Part shown: positions 1 through 8,570 of the stretch, in pieces | Numbering within the stretch: position 1 is the first letter of the stretch | How the letters are laid out: every line of letters begins with the position of its first letter | Source: Burkholderiales bacterium C2 | GTDB taxonomy: Bacteria; Pseudomonadota; Gammaproteobacteria; Burkholderiales; Burkholderiaceae_C | Assembly: GCA_005503085.1 (NCBI GenBank) | Contig: SCOI01000012.1 | Location: 62,001-126,000 of the forward strand | Length of the DNA: 64,000 nucleotides | Reading direction: 5' to 3' | The notes under the pieces: model-generated | Told to the model about the DNA's origin: nothing | The model's input: the letters and a program-made list of their open reading frames with translations, nothing else | Database searches by the model: none | Program-made: the position numbers and the translations under genes

Positions 1-839
1 GTGCGCAGCACCTGCAGGCTTTTCTCGTCCATGTCCTTCAGCGTGTAGGTGTCGCGCGGCGGCTGCGGGTTGCCGGGGCCTGGCTGCACGTCCTCCCACC
101 AGCCGTGATAGGCGCCGCAAAAGCGCACCAGATGGCTGCGCCGCGTGTGATAGCGGGCCAGGCGCACCGCCTGCATCACCGCCTCGGTGCCCGACATATG
201 AAAGCTCACCTCATCCAGGCCCGAGATCTCGCGCAGCCGCGCGACGTTCTCGGCCACCACCGGGTGGTAGGCGCCCAGCAGCGGCCCCAGTTCGGCCACC
301 CGCGCGCTGCCCTCGGCGATGCTGCGCTTGTAGAACTCGTGGCCGAACAGATTGACGCCGTAGCTGCCGCTCAGGTCCCAATAGCGCTGGCCGTCCAGAT
401 CGATGAGGCGGTTGCCCGCGCTGGCCTGCATGAAGCTGCCCAGCTTCAGGTGCTCGCGCAGATAAGGACTGAACTGGAAAGGCACGCGGTAGGCGCCGGT
501 GAACTGCAGGTCGGAGATCGCCTCGCGGGCCTGGGCCGTCAGCGCGATGCTCCGGGCATGTCGAGCATTCAGCTCGGCGGCCAGCGCGGCGAAGCCGGCG
601 CGGCGCTTCGCCTGCACCTCGACGGGGGCCGCGTCGGCGCCGAAGAAGCGTGCCTCGTCATAGGCATAGCCGGGCAGCAGGCCGGCGACCCGCTTGGCCA
701 TGCGCGAATGGCCGGCCAGCGAGCGGTGCTTGGCACGCGAGAGCTGCAGGCGCTGGCGCGCGCGCGGCAGCGCCGCCACCAAGGCCAGCGCGGCGGCGGC
801 CACCAGGGTCAGCTGAAAAACGGGCAGGGTTTCAATCAT
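1..839 (-). CDS. Class III PLP-dependent aminotransferase, C-terminus beyond window
   Basis: The frame is open from an ATG at 839 down to base 1, giving 279 codons of an incomplete protein. It begins with a hydrophobic segment (about residues 5-25), then a linker, then the N-terminal half of a fold-type I class III aminotransferase of the glutamate-1-semialdehyde aminomutase kind. Visible landmarks are LDGQRYWDLSGSYGVNLFG, the cofactor-phosphate loop MSGTEAVMQAVRLAR and the following FCGAYHGW. The PLP lysine lies outside the window. Soluble GSA aminomutases lack such a membrane segment, so heme synthesis is unlikely. It is divergent from a phosphatidylserine decarboxylase homologue, which hints at a lipid or amino-ester substrate, but that is inference. 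Confidence 0.85.
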   Translation of the reverse strand, partial: MIETLPVFQLTLVAAAALALVAALPRARQRLQLSRAKHRSLAGHSRMAKRVAGLLPGYAYDEARFFGADAAPVEVQAKRRAGFAALAAELNARHARSIALTAQAREAISDLQFTGAYRVPFQFSPYLREHLKLGSFMQASAGNRLIDLDGQRYWDLSGSYGVNLFGHEFYKRSIAEGSARVAELGPLLGAYHPVVAENVARLREISGLDEVSFHMSGTEAVMQAVRLARYHTRRSHLVRFCGAYHGWWEDVQPGPGNPQPPRDTYTLKDMDEKSLQVLR

Positions 840-909
840 CGCGGCTCACCATCGAGATGTCACAGAGGACGGGCAGACTGCATCTGTAACCCAGGCTCTT
901 GACTCCTTG

Positions 910-1776
910 ATGAAAGCCATCCAAGCCGCCGCCACCCGCTGGCGCGACCGCCTGCTGCTGCAGGAGGACCTGAACTTCCTGCTGACCAACCGGATCCCCC
1001 GCATCGCGGTGAGCCGCTGGATGGGCCGCTTCAGTCGCATTGAGAGCCCGCTGCTGGCGCGGCTGGCTATTGCCGTCTGGCGGCTCTTCACCGAGCTGGA
1101 CCTCAGCGACGCCAAGCACAGCCGCTTTCGCAGCCTGCACGACTGCTTCATCCGCGAGCTCAAGCCCGGTGCACGGCCGCTAGCTCCCGAGCCCGGCGCG
1201 CTGGTGAGCCCCTGTGACGCCATCGTCGGCGCCTGCGGCCGGGTCGAGGCCGGCCGGCTCTACCAGGCCAAAGGCTTTCCGTACCGCATCGAGGATCTGT
1301 TCGGCGATGCCGCGCGTGCCGCGCCCTATCGCGATGGCAGCTTCGTCACCTTGCGGCTGACATCGGCGATGTACCACCGCTTCCATGCGCCGGCCGATCT
1401 GCGCATCGAGCATGTGACCCATATCGCCGGCGACACCTGGAACGTCAATCCGATTGCGCTCAAGCGCATCGAGCGCCTGTTCTGTCGCAACGAGCGCGCC
1501 GCGCTGCATGCCCGCCTGGCCGATGGCCGGCCGATCGCGCTGGTGCCGGTGGCGGCCATCCTGGTGTCCAGCCTGCGTCTGCATGCGCTGGACCTGCTGC
1601 TGCACACCGGCTATGCCGGCCCGCATGAGCTGCCCTGCGATGCGAGCTATGCCAAGGGCCAGGAGATGGGCTGGTTTCAGCATGGTTCGACCATCATCGT
1701 CTTCCTGCCGCCGGGCCTGGCGCTGCGGGTAGGTAGCGGCCAGCGCTTGCGCATGGGCCAGCTGCTGGCCTCTTGA
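910..1776 (+). CDS. Phosphatidylserine decarboxylase family protein
   Basis: 288 aa, close to bacterial Psd proenzymes. Psd is a pyruvoyl enzyme that cuts itself before the Ser of an LGST motif and decarboxylates phosphatidylserine to phosphatidylethanolamine at the inner membrane. Here the motif region reads EMGWFQHGSTIIVF, so Gly-Ser-Thr is kept (Ser about residue 260) but the preceding Leu is His. The upstream block MYHRFHAPADL and HIAGDTWNVNPIALKRIERLFCRNER matches the family His and Asn-rich region. A TTG lies directly before the ATG at 910; I take the ATG. Its divergent partner is a membrane-anchored class III aminotransferase, so this may be a specialised paralogue and not the housekeeping psd. 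Confidence 0.85.
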   Translation: MKAIQAAATRWRDRLLLQEDLNFLLTNRIPRIAVSRWMGRFSRIESPLLARLAIAVWRLFTELDLSDAKHSRFRSLHDCFIRELKPGARPLAPEPGALVSPCDAIVGACGRVEAGRLYQAKGFPYRIEDLFGDAARAAPYRDGSFVTLRLTSAMYHRFHAPADLRIEHVTHIAGDTWNVNPIALKRIERLFCRNERAALHARLADGRPIALVPVAAILVSSLRLHALDLLLHTGYAGPHELPCDASYAKGQEMGWFQHGSTIIVFLPPGLALRVGSGQRLRMGQLLAS

Positions 1777-1861
1777 GGCCGAGGCCAGCCCCCCCGGGAA
1801 ACAAGGCTTGATTCTTGCGGCCGGGCATAGCATGCTCGGGCCGAGGTCCTCCACCCCCACC

Positions 1862-2359
1862 ATGCTGCCGCCCACCGTTCTCGATGTTGAAGCCTCCGGA
1901 TTCGGCCGCGGCAGCTATCCGATCGAGGTCGGTTTCGTCGAGCCCGAGGGCGGCCTGTTCTGCAGCCTGATCCAGCCCCTGCCCGACTGGCAGCACTGGG
2001 ACGAGCAGGCCGAGGCCTTGCACGGCATCAGCCGCGATCTGCTGCACAGCCGCGGCAAGCCGGCCGACTGGGTGGCGCATCAGATCAATCTGCGCCTGCA
2101 CGGCCAGACCGTCTACTGCGACGGCTGGGGCCACGACTATCCCTGGCTGGCGCGGCTGTTCGAGAGCACCGGCCAGGTGCCGGGCTTCAAGCTGCAGGAC
2201 TTGCGCATGCTGCTCAGCGAGGCCGAGGCGGCGCGCTGGCACGAGACCATGCTGCAGGTGCGCGCCGAGCAGAACCTGCGCCGCCATCGCGCCAGCAGCG
2301 ACGCGCGGGTGCTGCAGCTGGCGCTGCAAAGAGTCAAGCGGGTGGCGGCGCTGTTGTAG
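1862..2359 (+). CDS. DEDD-type 3'-5' exonuclease-like protein
   Basis: 165 aa from the ATG at 1862; the open frame extends upstream only through a TTG. The N-terminus LDVEASGFG carries the Asp-x-Glu of the Exo I motif of the RNase T/DnaQ superfamily. LHGISRDLL resembles the family stretch after the first strand. YCDGWGHDYPWL fits Exo II, and a late HRASSDARVLQLAL supplies the His and Asp expected for Exo III. It is short for an exonuclease and stands alone without a polymerase domain. The last 26 bp overlap the tail of the convergent diguanylate cyclase gene. The substrate cannot be told from the sequence. Confidence 0.72.
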   Translation: MLPPTVLDVEASGFGRGSYPIEVGFVEPEGGLFCSLIQPLPDWQHWDEQAEALHGISRDLLHSRGKPADWVAHQINLRLHGQTVYCDGWGHDYPWLARLFESTGQVPGFKLQDLRMLLSEAEAARWHETMLQVRAEQNLRRHRASSDARVLQLALQRVKRVAALL

Positions 2360-4988
2360 CGGGGCCGCCGCGATAGCAGCCGCGGCCTGCCCGCTTGGCC
2401 TCGTAGAGCCGGGCATCGGCCTCGGCCACCATGCTGTCCAGATCGGCCGAACCGCCGGCGGCCACACAGTAGCCGATGCTGACGCCGATGCTGAGCTCCA
2501 GCGCCTCGATGCTGAAGGGCTGGGCAATCGCCCGCAGCAGCTTGGCCGCCACCGCTTCCGCATCCGCCGCCGAGGGCAGGGCCGGCAGCAGCACCGCGAA
2601 CTCGTCGCCGCCCAGCCGCGCCACCAGATCCTGCGGTCGCAGCGCATGGCGCAGCCGGCCGGCCACCGCCTTCAGCAAGGCATCGCCGACCGGATGGCCA
2701 TGCTGGTCATTGACCGGCTTGAAACGGTCCAGGTCCAGATAGAGCAGGGTCAGCAGGCTGTTGTGCTGGCGCGCGTGGGCCAGCTGCTCATCGGCGCGCA
2801 GCGCGAAGCCGCTGCGGTTGAGCAACTGGGTCAGCGGGTCGGTCTGCGAGGCGTCGCGCAGCCGCGCCTCCTCGGTGCGGACCTCGGTGATGTCGCGGGC
2901 AATGCTGATCACGCCCTCGATCTCGCCGCTCTCCAGCTGCAGCGGCGCATAGTGCAGCTCGATCACTAGCGGCCTCGGTCGGTCGGTATAGCTCTGTTCC
3001 AGATAGGCAACGCGGCCGGCCAGCGCGGCCTCGATTAGCGGCTGGCTCAGCGCATAGTCGGCCTCGCCGAGCAGCTCGCGCATGGGCCGGCCCAGCCAGG
3101 ACTCGCGCTCGATCTGGAAGCGCTGGGCGAAGGCGCGGTTGAAGAACAGCAGGCGCTGCTCGCAGTCCAGCACGGCAATCATCGTCGTCGCTGCCTCGGC
3201 CACCGCCTTCAGCATGGCCTCGCTGCGCTCGCGCTCGTGCTGGGCCTGCACCTGGTTCGAGATGTCGCGCAGCAGCAGCGAGACGGTCGCTATCTGCTGG
3301 CGCTCGTTGCGATGCACCAGCACCGTGCTGGCCACCGGCACTTCCCGGCCCTGCAGGTCCAGCACCGCGCTGCGGCCCTGCCAATGGCCTTGTTGCAAGG
3401 CCTCGGCCGGCACCGTGTCGAGAAAGCCGCGCGGCTCGCTGCTGCGCATGAAACGCCGATAGTCCAGCCCGTCCAGCGCGGCATCCGGTGCCAGGCCCAG
3501 GCGCCGCCGGCCGGCCGGGTTCAGATACAGCAGCCGGCCTTCGGTGTCGAACTGGCAGACATAGTCGGGCGTGCGGTCGAAGATCGCGCCCAGGGTCAGC
3601 TCGGCCTGGCGCTGCGCGACCCGCTCGGTGACATCGTCGACCGTGCCGGCCGCGCCGACCACCCGGCCGTTGACACGCAGCGGCGCGGTACGCACCGAGA
3701 ACAGGCGCTGCTGGCCGTCGGGCCGCAGCAGCGAGCGCATTGCATTGATGGCCTCGCCCTGGCCGATGCGCTCGCGCCAGCGCTCACGCACCTGGGCCCG
3801 CTCGGCCTCGGGCACCATCTCCAGCCAGCCCCACTCCTGCCGTTCGGCGCCGAAGCCATGCAGGCGCAGATAGGTGTCGTTGGCGTAGACGATGCGGCCC
3901 TGGGCGTCGCAGCGGAACAGGCCCAGCGGCGAGGCATTGCTGGTGGCCAGCAGCGCGGCATCGCGCTCGCGTGCGGCGCGCTGCATGCGGGCCAGCATCA
4001 GCGTGATCAGCAGGGCCGCGACCGAGATGACCGCACTCAGCGTCAGCAGCAGATTGCGCTGCTCGGCATGGTTGCCCAGGGTCGCGCTGAGGCCCTGGGC
4101 CAGCAGCACCTTGACACCGAAGTCGTCCAGGGTCTCGAAGCTGACCAACCGGGCCAGGCCGTCGGTGGCGGCGCCGCTGCTGACGAAGCTGCCGCTGGCG
4201 CCCGCCAGCGCCTGGCGGCGCCTGCGCTCTTCGGCAAACAGATCGCGCCCGACAAAGCCGGCCAGCTCGGGCACGCGCAGCAGGCCCAGGCCGTCGCTGC
4301 GCAGCAGGGCCACGGCGCTCTCGTCACCACGCGAGTAGGGACGCAGCAGCTCGGCCAGGCGCCGGGTGTCTATCATGGCCACCAGGCTTTGCAGCTCGCC
4401 GACCGGCGCGCTCATGCGCATCGCCAGCGGCAGATAGATCGGGCCGCCGGCGCGCAGCTGCAGCGGTGCGCCGAGCAGGCTGCCCTCGGCCTCGGGCGAG
4501 GCCAGCAGGGTGATGAAGTCGGCCTCGGGCAGGGTCGCGAAGGGCTGGCCGGGCTGGGCCGGCAGGCGGAAGAGGCGGCCATCGGCGCTGGCCAGCATCA
4601 CATCGACCAGCTCGCGCGAGGTGCCGCGCAGGGTCTCGGCCAGCTGGATCAGCGAGGCATCGTTGAGCGGGTCGCCGCGGCTGCGGGTCAGCAGCCACAG
4701 ATCGAGGGTGCGCAGATTGCCCTCGGCATCGCGCAACACCGCCTCGGTCTGGGCGGACGCGGCGGCGGTCTGGCTGGCCAGCTCGCGCTTGTACTCGTCC
4801 ATCAGCCGCTGCGGGTAGACGATGGAGAACCAGGCCACCACGCCCCACAGCATCAGCAGCACCAGGCCCAGCGCGACAAAAGGCCCGGCCGCCAGCAGGC
4901 GCTGGCCGGCCCGCGAATCGAGCCAGCGGCTCGGCGCTGGCTGGAGCGCTGCACCGTCTTGCGCTGCGGTGTTCTGAGGTGGACTCAT
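2334..4988 (-). CDS. Membrane diguanylate cyclase with periplasmic sensor, three PAS domains and GGDEF
   Basis: 884 aa. A first membrane segment (about 33-57) is followed by a roughly 250-residue periplasmic region of dCache/CHASE type, then a second membrane segment (about 312-332). Three PAS-like modules follow (about 340-455, 465-585, 590-705), and a C-terminal GGDEF domain. The active site reads ARLGGDEFAVLLP, with an RPQD inhibitory I-site five residues upstream, so it should make cyclic di-GMP from GTP and be product-inhibited. The neighbourhood DPLTQLLNRSGF is the standard GGDEF N-cap. No EAL domain is present. It appears monocistronic, with its start just past the terminator of the barrel gene at 5092-5592. 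The ligand is unknown. Confidence 0.93.
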   Translation of the reverse strand: MSPPQNTAAQDGAALQPAPSRWLDSRAGQRLLAAGPFVALGLVLLMLWGVVAWFSIVYPQRLMDEYKRELASQTAAASAQTEAVLRDAEGNLRTLDLWLLTRSRGDPLNDASLIQLAETLRGTSRELVDVMLASADGRLFRLPAQPGQPFATLPEADFITLLASPEAEGSLLGAPLQLRAGGPIYLPLAMRMSAPVGELQSLVAMIDTRRLAELLRPYSRGDESAVALLRSDGLGLLRVPELAGFVGRDLFAEERRRRQALAGASGSFVSSGAATDGLARLVSFETLDDFGVKVLLAQGLSATLGNHAEQRNLLLTLSAVISVAALLITLMLARMQRAARERDAALLATSNASPLGLFRCDAQGRIVYANDTYLRLHGFGAERQEWGWLEMVPEAERAQVRERWRERIGQGEAINAMRSLLRPDGQQRLFSVRTAPLRVNGRVVGAAGTVDDVTERVAQRQAELTLGAIFDRTPDYVCQFDTEGRLLYLNPAGRRRLGLAPDAALDGLDYRRFMRSSEPRGFLDTVPAEALQQGHWQGRSAVLDLQGREVPVASTVLVHRNERQQIATVSLLLRDISNQVQAQHERERSEAMLKAVAEAATTMIAVLDCEQRLLFFNRAFAQRFQIERESWLGRPMRELLGEADYALSQPLIEAALAGRVAYLEQSYTDRPRPLVIELHYAPLQLESGEIEGVISIARDITEVRTEEARLRDASQTDPLTQLLNRSGFALRADEQLAHARQHNSLLTLLYLDLDRFKPVNDQHGHPVGDALLKAVAGRLRHALRPQDLVARLGGDEFAVLLPALPSAADAEAVAAKLLRAIAQPFSIEALELSIGVSIGYCVAAGGSADLDSMVAEADARLYEAKRAGRGCYRGGPATTAPPPA

Positions 4989-5013
4989 CGTGCGTCCATT
5001 GTGCCAAGCATGG

Positions 5014-5047
5014 CAAAAGGCCCGCAGCCTGTTACAGCTGCGGGCCT
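5014..5047 (-). terminator. Rho-independent terminator of the outer-membrane barrel gene
   Basis: The 11-bp inverted repeat AGGCCCGCAGC / GCTGCGGGCCT (5018-5028 with 5037-5047) is followed, on the minus strand, by TTTTGCC. It lies 45 bp past the stop of the barrel gene and just before the start of the diguanylate cyclase gene. Confidence 0.8.
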
Positions 5048-5091
5048 GGTGTCAGGTCTTGCCCGGACAGCGCCGGGCAGGAAGCCAACAA

Positions 5092-5592
5092 TCAGAAGCG
5101 GAAGTCGATACCGGCCGAGAAGACCTTGACATCGCTGGCGGGCTTCTGGAACTCGGCGCGCAGGCCGACTTGCTTGCTCACGGCATAGCGGGCGCCGAAG
5201 CCAAACAGGGCCTTGGTCTCGCTGTCCTTGTCACGCTGGCCTTGGGCCGAGGCCTTGACCTCGATACGGTTCACGCCGATGCGGCCGAACACGCTGAAGT
5301 CCGTACCCAGCGGTGCCGACAGCACTGCCGACAGCTGCAAGGCAGAGCCCTTGACAGTCACGGGCACATTGAAGACGGAGACCGTGTCCTTGCCCAGGGT
5401 GCGATAGCCAGCTTCGGCAGCGATGTTCTCGCTGAACTGGTAGCCACCGTACAGATTGAGGCCGGTGTCCTTGAACTTTGCGCCTTGTTCGCTGATGCGG
5501 GTCTGACCCACATCAGCGCCAATGTAAAAGCCTTCGGCTTGGGCAGCGGTCGACAGGGTGGCCGCCAGGGCCAGGGCGATGATGTTCTTCAT
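5092..5592 (-). CDS. Small outer-membrane beta-barrel protein (OmpA-like N-terminal fold)
   Basis: 166 aa from the ATG at 5592, preceded by AGGA at good spacing; the in-frame extension further upstream crosses a terminator and is unlikely. A clear signal peptide (MKNIIALALAATLSTAAQA) is followed by GFYIGADVGQTRIS, alternating aromatic strands such as LNLYGGYQFSENIAAEAGYRTLG, and the C-terminal SAGIDFRF with terminal Phe expected for BAM recognition. The length fits an eight-stranded barrel. There is no peptidoglycan-binding OmpA C-domain. The role is likely structural or adhesive; nothing points to a specific substrate. Its own terminator follows. Confidence 0.85.
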   Translation of the reverse strand: MKNIIALALAATLSTAAQAEGFYIGADVGQTRISEQGAKFKDTGLNLYGGYQFSENIAAEAGYRTLGKDTVSVFNVPVTVKGSALQLSAVLSAPLGTDFSVFGRIGVNRIEVKASAQGQRDKDSETKALFGFGARYAVSKQVGLRAEFQKPASDVKVFSAGIDFRF

Positions 5593-5632
5593 GAGAGGGT
5601 TCCTCCGAGGGATTGTTTTGGACTGCTTGTGC

Positions 5633-5660
5633 AAAAAAACGCCCCCCTTGCGGGAGGCGT
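5633..5660 (-). terminator. Rho-independent terminator ending the malonate operon
   Basis: Read on the minus strand: ACGCCTCCC, loop GCAA, GGGGGGCGT, then seven T. The stem is nine positions with one mismatch. It sits 62 bp past the stop of the small CWC gene and separates that operon from the barrel gene. Confidence 0.85.
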
Positions 5661-5722
5661 GCGGCATTCTCGTAAACCCTAGGAATTCCGGCAAGACGGT
5701 CTGGCGCTTTGGCGCCACACCC

Positions 5723-5941
5723 TCAGGAGGGATGCAGCACCGGCGCGCCGCCCTGCAAGGCCTTCAGGCAGGCGATGCAGAGGCAGCGCTGGTAGTTCTC
5801 GCGCAGCTCGCTCATCAGCTCCGGCGAGAGGCGCAGGTCGAAGCACTCGCACACCGCCTCGCCGACGCCGCAGTGGAAGGGCCCGCCGCAGCGCGGGCAG
5901 GTCTCGTTGAGGGCGGCGGCGGGTGATGGCGTCGCATCCAT
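5723..5941 (-). CDS. Cysteine-rich CWC family small protein
   Basis: 72 aa. CPRCGGPFHCG near the N-terminus, VCECFDL in the middle and CLCIACL towards the C-terminus give eight cysteines, the pattern of the uncharacterised CWC family (probable zinc binding). The start codon overlaps the TGA of the malonyl-CoA synthetase gene (TGATG), so the two are translationally coupled, and a strong terminator follows. Its position as last gene of a malonate operon may be incidental; the function is unknown. Confidence 0.75.
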   Translation of the reverse strand: MDATPSPAAALNETCPRCGGPFHCGVGEAVCECFDLRLSPELMSELRENYQRCLCIACLKALQGGAPVLHPS

Positions 5942-7482
5942 CAGGCGAACAGCGTCTTGTGCTGCTCGCGCAGCTGGTTCTTCAGCACCTTGCCCATGGT
6001 GTTGCGCGGCAACTCGGCCACGACGAAGACCTTTTTCGGGATCTTGAAGTTGGCGATCTTGCCTTTCAGCGCCGCGATGATGGCCTCGCCGTCCAGTGCC
6101 GCCCCGGGCTTGGCCACGACCACGGCCACCGCGCCCTCGCCGAAGTCCGGGTGGGGCAGACCGATCACCGCCGATTCGGCGACGCCGTCCATCTCGTTGA
6201 TATAGCCCTCGATCTCGGCCGGGTAGACGTTGTAGCCGCCCGAGATGATCAGGTCCTTGCTGCGGCCGACGATGGTGAAATAGCCGCGTGCGTCGCGCTT
6301 GCCGACATCGCCAGTCTTGAACCAGCCATCGGCCGTGAACTCTTCCTTGGTTTTTTCGGGCATGCGCCAGTAGCCCGAGAAGACATTGGGGCCGCTGACC
6401 TCGATATTGCCGATCTCCTCGGGCCCGCAGTCGCGGCCCTGATCGTCACGCACGCGCACGCCGACGCCGGGCAGCGCGAAGCCGACCGTGCCGCCCAGGC
6501 GATCCCCATCCTCGGCGCGGTAGGGGTTGGACGTCAGCATCACCGTCTCGCTCATGCCGTAGCGCTCCAGGATGGTGTGGCCGGTGCGGGCCTGCCAGTC
6601 CTGGAAGGTCTCCAGCAGCAGCGGCGCCGAGCCGGCGATGAAGAGCCGCATGGTCTTGCAGGCCGCCTTGGTCAGCGCGGCCTCGCCCAGCATGCGCACA
6701 TACAGCGTCGGCACGCCCATGAAGACCGTGGCCTCGGCAAAGCGCGCGATCACCGCCCTGGGCTCGAACTTGCTGAACCAGATCATCTTGCTGCCATTGA
6801 GCAGCGCGCCATGCGAGGCGACGAAGAGGCCGTGCACATGGAAGATAGGCAGCGCGTGGATCAGCACATCGCCCCCTTCTTCCCGAGTACGCCAGCCCCA
6901 GTAGTCCTTCAGCGTCTGCGCATTGCTGAGCAGATTGCCGTGGCTCAGCATCGCCCCCTTGGAGCGGCCGGTCGTGCCGCTGGTGTAGAGGATGGCGGCC
7001 AGCTCGTCGGCGCGTTTGATGGCCGGCTGGTGCTGATCGCTCATCGCGGTGGCGCGGTCCAAGAGGGTGCCCGTGCGGTCCTCATTGAGCGTGAAGACGT
7101 TCTGGGTGCCGGCCTGGAAGGCGATCTTGGACACCCAGCCGAAGTTCTTGCCGGCACAGACCACCACCGCCGGCTCGGCATTGGCGATGAAGTACTCGAT
7201 CTCGGCGGCCTGGTAGGCGGTGTTGAGCGGCAGGAAGACATAGCCGGCGCGCAAGACCGCCAGATACAGCATCAGCGCTTCGACGCTCTTCTCCGTCTGC
7301 ACCGCGACCCGGCTGCCCGGCGGCAGGTCCAGCGAGGCCAGCAGATTGGCCATCATCGCGCTGGCGCGCTCGACATCGCGCCAGCTGTAGCTCAGGCCGT
7401 GGCCGTCGGCGCATTCGATCGCCACGGCATCCAGATCGGCCGGGAAGGCCGCGCGCAGCGCGGCGAAGACATTGGCATTCAT
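5941..7482 (-). CDS. matB: Malonyl-CoA synthetase (malonate-CoA ligase)
   Basis: 513 aa, typical for MatB. It belongs to the ANL adenylating superfamily: the P-loop-like ILYTSGTTGRSKGAML (about 160-175), the aromatic-Gly motif ERYGMSE, the GWFKTGDVGKRD hinge and GRSKDLIISGGYNVYPAEIE are all present, with the catalytic Lys region NTMGKVLKNQL near the C-terminus. It should convert malonate, ATP and CoA to malonyl-CoA in the cytoplasm. The substrate assignment leans on operon context: the same transcript carries malonyl-CoA decarboxylase, a GntR regulator and a binding protein. In isolation it could be mistaken for a medium-chain acyl-CoA ligase. Confidence 0.9.
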   Translation of the reverse strand: MNANVFAALRAAFPADLDAVAIECADGHGLSYSWRDVERASAMMANLLASLDLPPGSRVAVQTEKSVEALMLYLAVLRAGYVFLPLNTAYQAAEIEYFIANAEPAVVVCAGKNFGWVSKIAFQAGTQNVFTLNEDRTGTLLDRATAMSDQHQPAIKRADELAAILYTSGTTGRSKGAMLSHGNLLSNAQTLKDYWGWRTREEGGDVLIHALPIFHVHGLFVASHGALLNGSKMIWFSKFEPRAVIARFAEATVFMGVPTLYVRMLGEAALTKAACKTMRLFIAGSAPLLLETFQDWQARTGHTILERYGMSETVMLTSNPYRAEDGDRLGGTVGFALPGVGVRVRDDQGRDCGPEEIGNIEVSGPNVFSGYWRMPEKTKEEFTADGWFKTGDVGKRDARGYFTIVGRSKDLIISGGYNVYPAEIEGYINEMDGVAESAVIGLPHPDFGEGAVAVVVAKPGAALDGEAIIAALKGKIANFKIPKKVFVVAELPRNTMGKVLKNQLREQHKTLFA

Positions 7483-7505
7483 CAGAAATCGAATCTAGTC
7501 AGTTG

Positions 7506-7543
7506 GGGACAGAGCTACTCGCTCCGCTCGGGCGGTCTGTCCC
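7506..7543. repeat. Imperfect palindrome between the Bug and matB genes
   Basis: GGGACAGA (7506-7513) is matched by TCTGTCCC (7536-7543) around a GC-rich 22-nt core that can itself fold. It fills most of the 66-bp gap inside the malonate operon. It could be an mRNA processing or stabilising hairpin, or a REP-like repeat. Only one copy was seen in the window and there is no T-tract, so it is not an obvious terminator. Confidence 0.5.
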
Positions 7544-7548
7544 GCAAG

Positions 7549-8523
7549 TCAATCCAGTTTTGCTCCAGAGCTTTTCACGACCTCGGCCCAGCGCTTGACC
7601 TCGCTGCTGACGAAGTTGCCGAAGGCATCGCCGTACATGCTGGGCACCTCGGTACCGAGCCCATTCCAGGCCGACTTGATGGCCTCGTCGGCAAAGGCCT
7701 TGCGCAGCTCGCCCTGCATCGCGCTGATCACGTCCTTGGGCGTGCCCTTGGGCGCCCACAGACCATACCAGGTCGCGACCTGGTAGGTCGGCACGCCGCC
7801 CTCGACACTGGTCGGCACATCGGGGAAGCCCGGGGCACGCTTGTTGGCGGCCACGGCCAGGGCCTTGATGCGGCCGCTCTTGATATGGGTGGCGGAGGAA
7901 CCGAGGCCGTCGAACATCATGTCGACCTGGCCGGCGATCAGGTCCTGCAGCGCCGGGCCGGCGCCGCGGTAGGGGATGTGGGTGATGAAGGTCTTGGTCT
8001 GCAGCTTGAACAGTTCGCCGGCCAGATGGTGGGAGGTGCCGTTGCCGGCCGAGCCGTAGTTCAGCTTGCCAGGATTCTTGCGGATGAATTCCAGCAGGCC
8101 CTTCAGATCGGTGGCCGGCACCTTGGCCGGGTTGACGACGATGACCTGGGGCACGCTGGAGATCAGCGCCACCGGCACGAAGTCCTCCTCCAGCTTGTAC
8201 TCGAGCTTGGGATACATGGCCGGCGCGATCGCATGATGCACCGCACCCATGAAGAAGGTGTAGCCATCGGGCGCGGCCTTGGAGGCGATGCCGGCGCCGA
8301 CAGTGCCGCCGGCGCCGCCCTTGTTGTCGATGATGAACTGCTTGCCGGTCTGCTTGGACAGCACGGCGGTCAGCGGCCGCGCGAAGGCATCGGTGCCGCC
8401 GCCGGCCGGGAAGGGCACGACCCAGGTGACGGGCTTGCTGGGCCAGCTCTGGGCCTGGGCGCCGGTGGCGGCCAGCAGTGCGGCGGCGGCCAGCAAGCAG
8501 CGGCGTGTCATGGTGGGCTTCAT
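7549..8523 (-). CDS. Bug-family periplasmic binding protein of tripartite tricarboxylate type, probable malonate binding
   Basis: 324 aa from the ATG at 8523, which has AGGAG upstream; a further 17 codons upstream lack such a site. The signal peptide MTRRCLLAAAALLAATGAQAQ is followed by WPSKPVTWVVPFPAGGGTDAFAR, the classic Bug N-terminal strand and carboxylate loop, then KGGAGGTVGAG and YRGAGPALQDLIAGQVD. Bug proteins bind small carboxylates in the periplasm and many act without a linked TctAB permease; none is visible here. Lying between decarboxylase and synthetase in the malonate operon suggests malonate or a related diacid. The specificity is inferred from context only. Confidence 0.88.
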   Translation of the reverse strand: MKPTMTRRCLLAAAALLAATGAQAQSWPSKPVTWVVPFPAGGGTDAFARPLTAVLSKQTGKQFIIDNKGGAGGTVGAGIASKAAPDGYTFFMGAVHHAIAPAMYPKLEYKLEEDFVPVALISSVPQVIVVNPAKVPATDLKGLLEFIRKNPGKLNYGSAGNGTSHHLAGELFKLQTKTFITHIPYRGAGPALQDLIAGQVDMMFDGLGSSATHIKSGRIKALAVAANKRAPGFPDVPTSVEGGVPTYQVATWYGLWAPKGTPKDVISAMQGELRKAFADEAIKSAWNGLGTEVPSMYGDAFGNFVSSEVKRWAEVVKSSGAKLD

Positions 8524-8570
8524 CGGTCTGTCTCCTGTGATTGCCGCGTGGGGCGGCTTGTGGATAGGGA

